DNA from: Tistlia consotensis USBA 355 | GTDB taxonomy: Bacteria; Pseudomonadota; Alphaproteobacteria; Kiloniellales; DSM-21159 | Reading direction: 5' to 3' | Assembly (NCBI RefSeq): GCF_900177295.1 | Contig: NZ_FWZX01000019.1 | Location: forward strand, 62,001 to 126,000 | Length of the DNA: 64,000 nucleotides | Shown: positions 25,155 to 34,260 of the stretch, in pieces | How the letters are laid out: each line of letters opens with the position of its first letter | Position numbering within the stretch: position 1 is the stretch's first letter | Translations under genes and position numbers: made by a program | The notes under the pieces: generated by a model | The model's database searches: none | What the model saw: only the letters and a program-made list of their open reading frames with translations | What the model was told of the DNA's origin: nothing

Positions 25155-25212
25155 CGGCGGGCTTCCTTTCGGGCTGTTTCGGGCGCCAGTCTAGCTTTGC
25201 CAGGAGGTGGCG

Positions 25213-25254
25213 TGATCGTTGTAAAAAATGGGGCATCAGATAAATTCAGCTTAT
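25213..25254 (+). promoter_or_regulatory. candidate LysR operator region
   Basis: The 98-bp gap between the MttB-like gene and the LysR gene holds two dyads: TGAT...ATCA spanning 25213-25238, and ATAA-N7-TTAT at 25240-25254, which touches the LysR start codon. LysR proteins usually bind such T-N11-A-type dyads in divergent gaps and repress themselves. The region is clearly more AT-rich than its surroundings. No site was tested. Confidence 0.4.
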
Positions 25255-26161
25255 GCAGAGCCTGCGCCGCCTGATCGGCTCGACCAACGCCCTCTTGGCC
25301 TTCGAAGCGGCGGCCCGGCACGGCTCCTTCACGCGTGCGGCCGAGGAGCTCAACGTCTCGCAGCCGGCGGTCAGCGCCGCGGTGCGCCAGCTCGAGGCGG
25401 CGCTCGGCACGGCGCTGTTCCGGCGCGGCCACCGCAGCGTCGCGCTGACCGAGGTCGGCCTGCGCTTCCAGGCCGACGTCACCCTGGGGCTGGCGCACAT
25501 CCGCGCCTCGGCCGAGCGGATCGCCCTGGAGCATCGGGCGCCCCACGTCACGCTGTCGGTCTCGACGGCCTTCGCCAACTACTGGCTGCTGCCGCGCCTC
25601 TCCGACTTCCGGCGGCGCCATCCCGAGGTCGACCTGCGCGTCCAGACCAGCGACCGCGAGCTGGAGCTCGGCGGCGGCGGCTCGGTCCTCGCGGTGCGCC
25701 GCGGCCGAGGCGGCTGGCCGGGCTACGACGACTTCCGGCTGGCCGGGGAGTGCATCTTCCCGATCGCCGGGCCGCGCTTCCTGGCGCGTGCCGGCCGGCC
25801 GGCCTCGGCCGCCGAGCTCGCCGGCTGCGCCTTGATCCACCTCGACGAGCCGTTCCGCCTCAGGCCCGGCTGGGCCGACTGGTTCGCGGCCCAGGGCCAG
25901 CCCTACAGCGACCGCGGCGAGGGCCTGCGCCTCAACGACTACGGCCTGGTCGTGCAGGCGGCGATCGCCGGCGAGGGCGTGGCGCTCGGCTGGCGCCATC
26001 TGGTCGGCCCGCTGGTCGAGCAGGGCCTGGTCGAGCGGCTGCTCGAGGCGGCGCTCGCCGACGGCACCGGCTTCTACGTCGTCTGGCCGCGCGCCATGCC
26101 GTTGGCCCCGCAGGCCGAGCTGGTGCGCGACTGGCTGCGCGCCCAGGCCGAGTGGTCGTAG
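25253..26161 (+). CDS. LysR-family regulator (GcvA-like)
   Basis: A 302-residue transcription factor. The N-terminal winged helix (NALLAFEAAARHGSFTRAAEELNVSQPAVSAAVRQLEAALGTALF) is complete and the substrate-binding domain begins near residue 95 (HVTLSVSTAFANYWLLPRL), as in the GcvA/choline-sulfate-regulator branch. Divergent position points to control of the MttB-enolase-demethylase unit, with a methylated amine as likely effector. Start ATG at 25253 is the only one giving the complete helix; there is no strong ribosome site before it. Confidence 0.85.
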   Translation: MQSLRRLIGSTNALLAFEAAARHGSFTRAAEELNVSQPAVSAAVRQLEAALGTALFRRGHRSVALTEVGLRFQADVTLGLAHIRASAERIALEHRAPHVTLSVSTAFANYWLLPRLSDFRRRHPEVDLRVQTSDRELELGGGGSVLAVRRGRGGWPGYDDFRLAGECIFPIAGPRFLARAGRPASAAELAGCALIHLDEPFRLRPGWADWFAAQGQPYSDRGEGLRLNDYGLVVQAAIAGEGVALGWRHLVGPLVEQGLVERLLEAALADGTGFYVVWPRAMPLAPQAELVRDWLRAQAEWS

Positions 26162-26166
26162 GGGCC

Positions 26167-26234
26167 GGTCACAGGGGGCGAGCGGTCACAGAGGGTAAGC
26201 GGTCACAGGGGGCGAGCGGTCAAAGGGGCCGGGC
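26167..26234. repeat. 17-bp tandem repeat at convergent gene ends
   Basis: Units of GGTCACAGGGGGCGAGC at 26167-26183, 26184-26200 (two changes) and 26201-26217, then a fourth diverged unit to 26234. The fourth unit contains the stop of the minus-strand VOC gene (TCA at 26220-26222), and each other unit carries the same TCA. It looks like repeated duplication of that gene's 3' end. Confidence 0.85.
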
Positions 26235-26573
26235 GAAGGAGAGCTCGTGGCCGTCGGGGTCGGTGATGTGGAAGTAGCGCTCGCGCCAGGGCGCGTCGCG
26301 CGGCGCGAAGTCCGGTTTCAGCCCGGCGGCCAGCGCCTGGGCGTGGAAGGCGTCGACGTCGTCGACGTAGAAGATCGCCCGGCCCCAGAGGCCTGACCAC
26401 GCGCCCTCGGCGCGGAACAGGTTGAGATGGCAGGCGCCGGCGTGGAACGAGGTGAAGGGCGCGTCGGCGCCGCCGTACTTCAGGCGGAAGCCGAGCGTCG
26501 AATAGAAGGCGACGGCCCGCGCCATGTCGCGGGTCGCGAGCGTCACGGCGTTGAGCGAGGTGACCTCGGCCAA
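26220..26573 (-). CDS. VOC (glyoxalase-fold) family protein
   Basis: A 117-residue VOC protein: SLNAVTLATRDMARAVAFYSTLGFRLKYGG, then HLNLFRAEG, FYVDDVDAF and a C-terminal YFHITDPDGHELSFARPL with His and Glu at metal-ligand positions. Substrate unknown. TTG at 26573 is the only start that includes the first strand. It begins 4 bp after the sixA stop, so it is probably translated by reinitiation. Its 3' end is followed by the 17-bp tandem repeat. Confidence 0.75.
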   Translation of the reverse strand: MAEVTSLNAVTLATRDMARAVAFYSTLGFRLKYGGADAPFTSFHAGACHLNLFRAEGAWSGLWGRAIFYVDDVDAFHAQALAAGLKPDFAPRDAPWRERYFHITDPDGHELSFARPL

Positions 26574-26577
26574 GGGG

Positions 26578-27102
26578 CTACCCCAGCGCCTTCGGCGTGA
26601 CGAACTCGACGAGGCGCGCCGTGCCCGGCGCGATCGCGTCCCAGGGGCCGTCCAGCTCGAAGACGGCGAGTCCCGCCGTCGGGAACTTGGCCGAGAGCGC
26701 CTCCAGGGCCGCGGGCGCCGAGCCGGGACCGGCGAGCTGCGTGGCGAGGTTCTCCAGGCCGGGGTTGTGGCCGACCAGCAGCAGCGTCTCGGCCGCCGGG
26801 TCCGCGCTGCGGATGCGCTCCAGCAGGCGCGAGGGGGCGGCGAGGTAGAGGCTGCGCAGCAGGCGCAGGGGCGGCGCTGCCGGCAGCTCCGCGGCGACCA
26901 GGCGCCAGGTCTCCTGGGCGCGGGCCGCGGTCGAGCAGAGCACCAGGTCCGGCCGCAGGCCGCGGGCCTTCAGCGCTCGGCCGAGGGCGCTGGCGGCGCG
27001 CCGGCCGCGCCTGGCCAGCGGCCGGTCGAATTCGCGCTGCTCGGGGTCGTCCCAGCTCGACTTGGCATGGCGCAGCAGGTATAGGCGGCGGCTCGGCGGC
27101 AA
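26578..27102 (-). CDS. sixA: SixA-like phosphohistidine phosphatase
   Basis: Histidine phosphatase of 174 residues that removes phosphate from phosphohistidine proteins such as HPt domains. The catalytic motif is [13 protein letters not shown] at the N-terminus, the second Arg is in [11 protein letters not shown], and the second His is in [13 protein letters not shown]. Starts at TTG 27102 with AAGGAG seven bases upstream. No ATG gives the catalytic motif. It is divergent from ppk1 with a 173-bp gap, a neighbourhood that fits phosphate metabolism. Confidence 0.82.
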   Translation of the reverse strand: MPPSRRLYLLRHAKSSWDDPEQREFDRPLARRGRRAASALGRALKARGLRPDLVLCSTAARAQETWRLVAAELPAAPPLRLLRSLYLAAPSRLLERIRSADPAAETLLLVGHNPGLENLATQLAGPGSAPAALEALSAKFPTAGLAVFELDGPWDAIAPGTARLVEFVTPKALG

Positions 27103-27275
27103 GGTCGCTCCTTCCTGCCGGGCGCGGCGGGCGGGCTGGCCCTGTGGCCGGCGCGCCGCCCGGTCCGGCTGGGTTTCGTCGGCTGTTACGCTACTGTAGC
27201 TTTGAATGGCTAGTCTACGCGGCCGCCCGGCAGGCCGGGGTGCGGACCGGGCCGGGGCGCCGAGGAGGAACAGTC

Positions 27276-29456
27276 GTGGACACCAGCGTCGAACCGGTCG
27301 CGGCCGAAGCGGCGTCGCAGGGCGAGCCGCTGCCGGACAGCACCTCGCCGGCCCGCTTCATCAATCGCGAGATCTCCTGGCTCGCCTTCAACGAGCGGGT
27401 CATGGAGGAGGCCTACAACGAGCGCCACCCGCTGCTCGAGCGGGTCCGCTTCCTGTCGATCTCGGCGAGCAACCTCGACGAGTTCTACATGGTCCGCGTC
27501 GCCGGCCTGAAGGCGCAGGTGCGCAACGGCGTGCGCGAGATCAGCCAGGAAGGCTTGACCCCGGCCCAGCAGCTGGCGGCGATCAACGCCCGCGCGGCCA
27601 AGCTGATGCACCAGCAGCAGCACTGCTGGCGCCAGCTGCGCGACGACCTGCGCGAGGCCGGCATCGCGGTGCTGCAGCCGGGCGAGCTGACCGCCAAGGA
27701 GCGCAAGTGGCTGGAGACCTACTTCGACGAGCAGGTCTTCCCGATCCTGACGCCGATCGCCATCGACCCGGCGCACCCCTTTCCCTTCATGCCGAACCTC
27801 GGCTTCGCCATGGTCGTCGAGCTCTACCGGCCGAGCGAGGGCGAGTTCATCAACGGGCTGATCCCGATCCCGACCCAGGCGACGCGCTTCGTGCGCCTGC
27901 CCGGCCGCGGCTGCCGCTTCCTGGTCATCGAGCAGATCATCGAGATGTTCGTGCAGCGGCTGTTCCCGGGGGTCGAGATCCAGGGCCGCGGCATGTTCCG
28001 CGTGGTGCGCGACAGCGACATCGAGATCGAGGAGGAGGCCGAGGACCTGGTCCGCCTGTTCGAGAGTGCGCTGAAGCGCCGGCGCCGCGGCTCGGTGATC
28101 CGCCTGACCATGGACGACATGCCCGACCCGATGCGCAACTTCGTCGTGCGCGAGCTGGAGGTCGAGGACGACGACCTCTTCGTGCTCGGCGGCCTGCTCG
28201 GCCTGTCGGATACCCGGCAGCTGATCGTCTCGGACCGCCAGGACCTGATGTTCGAGCCCTACAGCGCGCGCTTCCCGGAGCGCATCCGCGACTACGACGG
28301 CGACTGCTTCAAGGCGATCGCGGCCAAGGACATCATCGTCCACCACCCCTACGAATCCTTCGACGTGGTCGTGCAGTTCCTGCGCCAGGCCGCCGACGAC
28401 CCGCAGGTCGTGGCGATCAAGCAGACGCTCTACCGGACCAGCGAGGACTCGCCGATCGTGCGCGCGCTCGCCGACGCCGCCGAGGCCGGCAAGTCGGTGA
28501 CCGCGCTGGTCGAGCTGAAGGCCCGCTTCGACGAGGAGCGCAACATCCGCTGGGCGCGCAACCTGGAGCGCGCCGGCGTGCACGTCGTCTACGGCTTCAT
28601 CCGCCTGAAGACCCACGCCAAGGTCTCGCTGGTCGTGCGGCGCGAGGGCGGCGGCCTCAAGTCCTACTGCCACTTCGGCACCGGCAACTACCACCCGATC
28701 ACGGCCAAGATCTACACGGACCTCAGCTTCTTCACGACCGATCCGGTGCTCTGCCACGACGCCGCCCGGGTCTTCAACTACATGACCGGCTACGCCGATC
28801 CCGGCGAGCTGGAGAAGCTGGTCATCGCGCCGATGTACCTGAAGCCGAAGCTGCTGGCCCTGATCGACCAGGAGATCGAGCACGCCAGGGCGGGGCGGCC
28901 GGCGGCGATCTGGGCCAAGCTCAACTCGCTGGTCGAGGGCGAGGTGATCGACGCGCTCTACCGCGCCTCCCAGGCCGGCGTGCAGGTCGACCTCATCATC
29001 CGTGGCATCTGCTGCCTGCGCGCCGGGGTCAAGGGCCTGTCGGACAACATCCGGGTCAAGTCGATCATCGGCCGCTTCCTGGAGCACAGCCGCATCGTCT
29101 GCTTCGGCGACGGCCGCGGCCTGCCGAGCCCCCACGCCAAGGTCTTCATCTCCTCGGCCGACTGGATGCCGCGCAACCTGACCCGCCGGGTCGAGACCCT
29201 GGTGCCGATCGAGAACGAGACGGTGCACCAGCAGGTCATGGACCAGGTCATGATGGCCAACCTCAAGGACGAGGCGCAGAGCTGGACGATGGGCGCGGAC
29301 GGCGAGTTCGTGCGCATCAAGGCGGGAGCCAACGCCTTCAGCGCCCAGCACTTCTTCATGACCAACCCGAGCCTGTCCGGGCGCGGCAGCGCGCTGCACA
29401 AGCAGCGCGGCCGCGCTGCCTCGGGGCGCGGCGGGCGCGGCCGGAAGGCGGGCTGA
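27276..29456 (+). CDS. ppk1: polyphosphate kinase 1
   Basis: Makes polyphosphate from ATP, 726 residues, about the family length. The N-terminal domain starts [20 protein letters not shown]; the two phospholipase-D-like catalytic domains have the autophosphorylated His in [16 protein letters not shown] and a second His in [15 protein letters not shown]. Starts at GTG 27276 with GAGGA seven bases upstream. The C-terminus has a basic Gly/Arg tail. Nine bases separate it from ppx, so synthesis and breakdown enzymes are co-expressed. The upstream gap holds an 11-bp palindrome GCTACTGTAGC at 27190-27200; I see no Pho box. Confidence 0.95.
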   Translation: MDTSVEPVAAEAASQGEPLPDSTSPARFINREISWLAFNERVMEEAYNERHPLLERVRFLSISASNLDEFYMVRVAGLKAQVRNGVREISQEGLTPAQQLAAINARAAKLMHQQQHCWRQLRDDLREAGIAVLQPGELTAKERKWLETYFDEQVFPILTPIAIDPAHPFPFMPNLGFAMVVELYRPSEGEFINGLIPIPTQATRFVRLPGRGCRFLVIEQIIEMFVQRLFPGVEIQGRGMFRVVRDSDIEIEEEAEDLVRLFESALKRRRRGSVIRLTMDDMPDPMRNFVVRELEVEDDDLFVLGGLLGLSDTRQLIVSDRQDLMFEPYSARFPERIRDYDGDCFKAIAAKDIIVHHPYESFDVVVQFLRQAADDPQVVAIKQTLYRTSEDSPIVRALADAAEAGKSVTALVELKARFDEERNIRWARNLERAGVHVVYGFIRLKTHAKVSLVVRREGGGLKSYCHFGTGNYHPITAKIYTDLSFFTTDPVLCHDAARVFNYMTGYADPGELEKLVIAPMYLKPKLLALIDQEIEHARAGRPAAIWAKLNSLVEGEVIDALYRASQAGVQVDLIIRGICCLRAGVKGLSDNIRVKSIIGRFLEHSRIVCFGDGRGLPSPHAKVFISSADWMPRNLTRRVETLVPIENETVHQQVMDQVMMANLKDEAQSWTMGADGEFVRIKAGANAFSAQHFFMTNPSLSGRGSALHKQRGRAASGRGGRGRKAG

Positions 29457-29465
29457 GCGCAGCCG

Positions 29466-31016
29466 ATGAGCAGCGTCTCCGGACAGGTTGCCGCGATCGC
29501 GCCGCTGCCGAGGCGCGAGCAGCGCGCGGCGCAGGACGAGCTGCGCGTCGGCGTCGTCGACATCGGCTCGAACTCGATCCGCCTGGTCGTCTTCGACGGC
29601 CTGAAGCGCGTGCCGGTGCCGATGTTCAACGAGAAGGTGCTGCCCGGCCTCGGCCGCGGCCTCGCCGAGAGCGGCAAGCTGAACGAGGAGGGCGTCGCGG
29701 TCGCGCTCGACAGCCTGGAGCGCTTCGCCGGCCTGGCCCGCGCGATGGGCGTCGCCCGGCTCGACCTGCTGGCGACGGCGGCGGTGCGCGAGGCGAGCAA
29801 CGGCCCCGAGTTCGTCGCCGAGGTCGAGCGCCGCTGCGGCCGGGCGGTGGCCATCCTGTCGGGCCAGGAGGAGGCGCGGCTCTCGGCGCTCGGCGTGATG
29901 TCCGGCATGCCCTCGGCGCGCGGCGTCATGGGCGACCTCGGCGGCGGCTCGCTCGAGCTGGTCCGCCTCGAGGCCGGCCAGGTCCAGGACAGCGTCACCC
30001 TGCCGCTCGGCCCGCTGCGCCTGACCGACGAGAGCGGCGGCGACCGCGAGCGCGCGCTCGCCTTCGCCGCCCGGGAGCTGGACAAGGTCGCCTGGCTGGC
30101 CGAGGTGCCGGCCGACGCGCTCTATCCGGTCGGCGGCGCCTGGCGCGCGCTGGCGCGGCTGCACATGGACCACACGGTCTATCCCCTGCACATGATCCAC
30201 GGCTACGGCATCCCGCGCGGCGAGGCCGAGGAGCTGGTGCGCCTGGTCGGACGGCTCGGCAAGCGATCGCTGGCGCGCATCGGCAGCGTCTCGAAGCGGC
30301 GCCTGGAGACCCTGCCGCTGGCCGCCCTGGTGCTCGAGAAGGTGCTGGAGCGGGTCAAGAGCAAGCGGGTCGTCTTCTCGGCCTTCGGGCTGCGCGAGGG
30401 CTGGCTGTTCGACAGCCTGCCGGAGCCGGAGCGCGGCCTCGACCCGCTGCTCGCGGCGGCCGAGGACTGGGCCGCGCGCGAGGGGCGCTTCCCGCAGCTG
30501 GCGCCGGCGCTGACCGACTGGACGGCGCCGCTGTTCCCGAACGAGAGCGCCAGCGCGGCCCGCCTGCGCTCCGCCGCCTGCCGGCTGTCGGACATCGGCT
30601 GGCGCTACCATCCGGACTACCGCGCCGAGCAGATCCTGCTGCGCATCCTCAGGGCCCAGGAGCTGTTCGTCGAGCACCACGAGCGCGCCTTCCTGGGCCT
30701 CGCCCTGCACCACCGCTACGGCGGCAAGCCCGAGGACGAGGGCCTGGAGACGACGCGCGCCCTGCTGCGCCCCAACAAGACGCGCCGTGCCGAGGCGCTG
30801 GGCGCGGCGCTGCGCCTCGCCTACGCGACCTGCGGCGGTGCCGAGCAGGGGCTGCGCGAGACCGCGCTGTCCTGGGACGGCAAGGACCTGCGCCTGCTGA
30901 TCCCGTCCGACACCTCGGTGCCGCCCGGCCAGACCCTGGAGCGGCGCCTGCAGACCCTGGCCGACGCCCTCGACGCCGGCAAGGCGGAGATCGTGCGGGA
31001 AGCGCCGAAGGGCTGA
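29466..31016 (+). CDS. ppx: exopolyphosphatase (Ppx/GppA family)
   Basis: A 516-residue ASKHA-fold phosphatase that releases phosphate from polyphosphate ends or hydrolyses pppGpp. Visible are VGVVDIGSNSIRLVVFDG (first phosphate loop), ATAAVREASNG, and DLGGGSLELV (second loop). The C-terminal HD-like helical part (residues about 320-516) is present. It directly follows ppk1, the usual arrangement in alphaproteobacteria. Confidence 0.93.
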   Translation: MSSVSGQVAAIAPLPRREQRAAQDELRVGVVDIGSNSIRLVVFDGLKRVPVPMFNEKVLPGLGRGLAESGKLNEEGVAVALDSLERFAGLARAMGVARLDLLATAAVREASNGPEFVAEVERRCGRAVAILSGQEEARLSALGVMSGMPSARGVMGDLGGGSLELVRLEAGQVQDSVTLPLGPLRLTDESGGDRERALAFAARELDKVAWLAEVPADALYPVGGAWRALARLHMDHTVYPLHMIHGYGIPRGEAEELVRLVGRLGKRSLARIGSVSKRRLETLPLAALVLEKVLERVKSKRVVFSAFGLREGWLFDSLPEPERGLDPLLAAAEDWAAREGRFPQLAPALTDWTAPLFPNESASAARLRSAACRLSDIGWRYHPDYRAEQILLRILRAQELFVEHHERAFLGLALHHRYGGKPEDEGLETTRALLRPNKTRRAEALGAALRLAYATCGGAEQGLRETALSWDGKDLRLLIPSDTSVPPGQTLERRLQTLADALDAGKAEIVREAPKG

Positions 31017-31044
31017 CCGCTCCGGGCAGAGAAGGAGCCTCGCC

Positions 31045-31431
31045 ATGCTCGACCACATCGGTTTCGCGGTCTCGGACCTGGAGCGCTCCAAGGTCTTCTA
31101 CGCCGCGGCCCTGGCGCCGCTCGGGATCGCGCTGATCATGGAGGTGACGGCCGAGCAGACCGGCGCCGGCGGCCACGCCGGCTTCGGCGCCGAGGGCAAG
31201 CCCTTCTTCTGGATCGGCGAGGGCGGGCCGGCGGCGACGGGCGTCCATGTCGCCTTCACGGCGCCCTTGCGCGCCGTCGTGGAGGCCTTCCACGCGGCGG
31301 CCCTGGAGGCCGGCGGCAGGGACAACGGCGGGCCGGGCCTCAGGCCGCACTATCATCCCGACTACTACGGTGCCTTCGTGCTCGACCCCGACGGCAACAA
31401 CGTCGAGGCGGTCTGCCACCGGCCCGCGTAG
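31045..31431 (+). CDS. VOC (glyoxalase-fold) family protein
   Basis: A 128-residue VOC protein beginning MLDHIGFAVSDLERSKVFYAAALAPLGI and ending YYGAFVLDPDGNNVEAVCHRP, a complete single-chain unit with His near the N-terminus and Glu near the C-terminus as possible metal ligands. GAAGGAG precedes the ATG. It follows ppx by 28 nt and may ride on that transcript. Its TAG stop is the first base triplet of a three-copy 17-bp repeat. Confidence 0.8.
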   Translation: MLDHIGFAVSDLERSKVFYAAALAPLGIALIMEVTAEQTGAGGHAGFGAEGKPFFWIGEGGPAATGVHVAFTAPLRAVVEAFHAAALEAGGRDNGGPGLRPHYHPDYYGAFVLDPDGNNVEAVCHRPA

Positions 31432-31479
31432 GGCTCAGGCGGTCGTAGGGCTCAGGCGGTCGTAGGGCTCAGGCGGTCG
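31429..31479. repeat. three perfect 17-bp tandem units at convergent stops
   Basis: TAGGGCTCAGGCGGTCG occurs three times without mismatch (31429-31445, 31446-31462, 31463-31479). The first TAG is the stop of the plus-strand VOC gene and the TCA in the third unit is the stop of the minus-strand CDF gene. One unit therefore equals the original spacing between the two stops. Confidence 0.92.
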
Positions 31480-32455
31480 TCGCCGGCTCCTGCCGCCGCG
31501 CAGTGGCCTCGCCGCAGTCGCCGGCGTCGGCGCAGTCGTCGTGCTCGATCTCGACCGTCGCGTGGGCGATGCCGAAGCGGTCCTTCAGGCGCGCCTTGAT
31601 CGCGGCGGTGATGCGCTCCGGGTTGCGCGCCCCGTCCGACCCGGGCTCGATGCGGGCGTGCAGGGTCATCATCCGGCGCTTCTCGGTGATCGACCAGGCG
31701 TGCAGGTGGTGGACGTCCTCGATGCCCTCGAGGGCGACCAGGTCGGCGGCGACGGCGCGGGTGTCGAAGCCGCGGGGGGCCGCCTCCAGCAGGATCCGGC
31801 CCGACTCCTTCACGACGTACCAGGCGCTGCGCAGGATCAGCAGCACGACCAGCACCGAGAGCAGCGGGTCGATCGGCATCCAGCCGGTCAGCAGGATGAC
31901 GACCGCCGCGGCGATCGCGGCGACCGAGCCGAGCAGGTCGCCGAGCACGTGCAGCGCGGCGCCGCGGACGTTGAGGTTGTCCTTGTCGGCGCCGTGCAGC
32001 ACCCAGAAGGACAGCAGGTTGACGAGCAGGCCGGCGACCGCGATCACCAGCATGGTGTCGCCGAGCACCGGCACGGGGTTGCGGAAGCGCTGCACCGCCT
32101 CGACCGCGATCACCGCGGCGATGACGAAGAGGCCGATGCCGTTGACGAAGGCGACCAGCACCGAGAAGCGGTCGAAGCCGTAGGTGCGCTTCCAGTCGGC
32201 CGGGCGCCGCGCGACGCGGAAGGCGAACCAGGCGAGCAGCAGCGCGGCGAAGTCGGTCAGCATGTGCCCGGCGTCGGCGAGCAGGGCCAGCGAGCCGGCG
32301 ACCAGGCCGCCGCCGGCCTCGACCAGCATGAACAGCCCGGTCAGGGCCGCGGCCACCGCCATGCGCTTCTCGTTGCCGGCGCCGACGTCGGGCACGTGCG
32401 AGTGGTCGTGCGCGCCGTGGTCGTGGTCATGGCCGTGGTCGTGCGAAGGGGTCAC
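31469..32455 (-). CDS. cation diffusion facilitator (CzcD/ZitB-like zinc or cobalt exporter)
   Basis: Inner-membrane metal/proton antiporter of 328 residues. The N-terminus is His/Asp-rich (HDHGHDHDHGAHDHSH), typical for metal capture. Six membrane segments follow, with metal-site pairs in LLADAGHMLTDFAALLLAWF and ALHVLGDLLGSVAAI, then a cytoplasmic C-terminal domain with VHHLHAWSITEKRRMMTLH. It starts at GTG 32455. Zn, Co or Cd are the usual substrates; the window does not show which. The C-terminal codons lie in the 17-bp tandem repeat. Confidence 0.9.
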   Translation of the reverse strand: MTPSHDHGHDHDHGAHDHSHVPDVGAGNEKRMAVAAALTGLFMLVEAGGGLVAGSLALLADAGHMLTDFAALLLAWFAFRVARRPADWKRTYGFDRFSVLVAFVNGIGLFVIAAVIAVEAVQRFRNPVPVLGDTMLVIAVAGLLVNLLSFWVLHGADKDNLNVRGAALHVLGDLLGSVAAIAAAVVILLTGWMPIDPLLSVLVVLLILRSAWYVVKESGRILLEAAPRGFDTRAVAADLVALEGIEDVHHLHAWSITEKRRMMTLHARIEPGSDGARNPERITAAIKARLKDRFGIAHATVEIEHDDCADAGDCGEATARRQEPATTA

Positions 32456-32536
32456 CGGACAGCGCGGACTTCAGGGAGCATCGCGAAGAGACATAGTGCA
32501 TCGGCCAAGGATCGCCAACCGCCGGCTCGAGGTCAC

Positions 32537-33355
32537 TCAGCCGGCCTCCGGGCTGGCGGCGCGCAGGCGGTCGAGGCGCAGGCGGTGGCGGGCGTCGGTC
32601 AGGCGGCGCACGCCACCGAGTACGGCGAGCAGCACGCCGAGGCCGGTCGCGCCGCCGATCAGGAACATGATCAGCAGCTGGTACTTGACCGCCTCGGTCG
32701 GGTCGACGCCCGAAAGGATCTGGCCCGACATCATGCCGGGCAGGGACACGACGCCGGTCGCGGCCATGGAGTTGATGATCGGCATCATGCCGCTGCGCAG
32801 GGCCCGGCGGGTCACCGGCCGCAGCGCCCGCCAGCGCGTCGCGCCGAGCAGCAGCTGGGCCTCGACCGCCCGGCGCTCGCGGTCGAGCGTCGCCGAGAGG
32901 GTGTCGAGGGCGAGGCTGACGCCGGTCAGGGCGTTGCCCAGGATCATGCCGAACAGCGGCAGGGCGAAGCGCGGCGACCACCAGGGCTGCGGCTGGATCA
33001 GCGCCGAGAGGCCGACGACGATGACCAGCGTCGCGGCCAGCGCCATGGCGGCGCCGCCGAGCGCGAAGCCCCAGGGCCCCCTGAGCTTGCGCTCCTGGCG
33101 CGCCCAGACCTCGCGCGAGGCGAAGCCGATCATGGCGAGCCCGACGCCGGCGGTCAGCCAGGGCGACTGGATCGCGAAGATCGCCTTCAGCAGCAGGCCG
33201 ATCAGCAGCAGCTGCACGACCATGCGCCCGGCCGCGACGGCGATCTGCCGGGCGAGGCCGAGGCGCAGCCAGATCGACAGGCCGGCGTTGAGCACCAGGA
33301 ACAGCCCGGCGAGGCCGACGTCCCAGTAGGAGAGGGAGAGGTAGCTCGCGTTCAT
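32537..33355 (-). CDS. fetB: ABC exporter permease FetB-like (UPF0014)
   Basis: A 272-residue membrane protein with about seven hydrophobic segments and the family motifs LGATRWRALRPVTRRALRSGMMPIINSMAATGVVSLPGMMSGQILSG. FetAB in E. coli is linked to iron export and oxidative stress resistance. The ATG at 33355 overlaps the stop of fetA by four bases, so they form one operon. The neighbour is a CDF metal exporter on the same strand, which supports a metal-efflux role. Confidence 0.85.
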   Translation of the reverse strand: MNASYLSLSYWDVGLAGLFLVLNAGLSIWLRLGLARQIAVAAGRMVVQLLLIGLLLKAIFAIQSPWLTAGVGLAMIGFASREVWARQERKLRGPWGFALGGAAMALAATLVIVVGLSALIQPQPWWSPRFALPLFGMILGNALTGVSLALDTLSATLDRERRAVEAQLLLGATRWRALRPVTRRALRSGMMPIINSMAATGVVSLPGMMSGQILSGVDPTEAVKYQLLIMFLIGGATGLGVLLAVLGGVRRLTDARHRLRLDRLRAASPEAG

Positions 33356-33978
33356 CGCCGCGGCTCCGCGCCCGGTGCCGCGCCCGGCGCCGGGCCGACC
33401 AGCCGGCCCTTCTCGATCTCCAGGACGCGGTCGGCCAGGCGCTCGGCCTGGCTGTGGTCGTGGGAGACCAGCAGGATGGCGCGGCCGGCCTCGCGCTGCC
33501 GGCGGATCAGCGCCTCGACGGCGTCGCGCGCCTCGGGGTCGAGCGCCGAGGTCGGCTCGTCGAGCAGCAGCACCTTGGGCTCCTGCTGCAGGGCGCGGAC
33601 CAGGGCCAGGCGCTGCTTCTCGCCGGTCGAGAGGCGCGCGACGGCCCAGTCCAGGCTCTCGCCGGGCAGGCCGAGCGCCTCGATCTCGGGGCGCGCCTCC
33701 TCGGGCCGGGCGAAGTGCTCGCCGACCCGGTCGGCCCACCAGCCGCTCTCGGCCGGCAGGTAGGCGACCCGGCGGCGCCAGTCCGGCGCCGGCAAGGCCG
33801 CGCGCTCGACGCCGTCGAGCGCGACCCGCCCCTCGCTCGGATCGAGGTCGACCAGGGCGCGCAGCAGCAGCGACTTGCCGGCGCCCGAGGGCCCCCGCAG
33901 CGCCAGGATCTCGCGGTCGCCGAGCGACAGGTCGATCGGCCCGAGGTTGGCGGCCGTGAGCCCCTCGACCGTCAGCAT
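33352..33978 (-). CDS. fetA: ABC exporter ATPase FetA-like
   Basis: ATPase partner of the FetB-like permease, 208 residues. Motifs: Walker A GPSGAGKSLLLRAL, signature LSTGEKQRLALVRAL (variant LSTGE in place of LSGGQ), Walker B VLLLDEPTSALDPEA, switch VSHD. The C-terminus is a short Pro/Ala/Gly tail of repeated PGAAPGAEP type. The start follows the region with palindromic repeats; no clear promoter seen. Confidence 0.83.
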   Translation of the reverse strand: MLTVEGLTAANLGPIDLSLGDREILALRGPSGAGKSLLLRALVDLDPSEGRVALDGVERAALPAPDWRRRVAYLPAESGWWADRVGEHFARPEEARPEIEALGLPGESLDWAVARLSTGEKQRLALVRALQQEPKVLLLDEPTSALDPEARDAVEALIRRQREAGRAILLVSHDHSQAERLADRVLEIEKGRLVGPAPGAAPGAEPRR

Positions 33979-34129
33979 CGGCGCGACTTCTCTTGCCCGC
34001 CCGCAGCCCCGGGCGCTCGCCAGTCCATCCGGTACTCCCTTGTCCCGCCGCTCGTTCCGCCGGCGGCTTCGGGGCAGCGACAGCTTAGCCGAGGCAGGAA
34101 GAGGCGGCCAGCAGGGCCGGTTGCACTTT

Positions 34130-34260
34130 CCCTCTCCGCCCCGGGGGGCGGAGAGGGCAGGGAGAGGTGGGGCGTTCCCTGCCGATCCGTCCCCGCCGGC
34201 GTCGAAGTCTCATTCCCCCACCTCTCCCCGGCCCTCTCCGCCCCCACGGGGCGGAGAGGG
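34130..34260. repeat. pair of inverted GC-rich palindromic repeats, copy 2
   Basis: Units at 34130-34173 and 34215-34260 in opposite orientation, each with a CCCTCTCCGCC...GGCGGAGAGGG hairpin and the ACCTCTCCC tail. The left unit, reverse-complemented, differs from 20247-20289 by about one base. The right unit runs into the 3' end of the PAP2 gene and encodes its last residues. Confidence 0.8.

Noticed and set aside
27206-31135. Open frames of about 1300 codons on both strands over ppk1-ppx
   Set aside because: They are shadows of ppk1 and ppx in high-GC DNA, rich in Arg, Ala, Gly and Pro, without domains or start signals.
32427-32981. Minus-strand open frame of 184 codons between the FetB-like and CDF genes
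   Set aside because: It is a frame-shifted shadow of the FetB-like gene extending into the 81-bp gap, with no motif.
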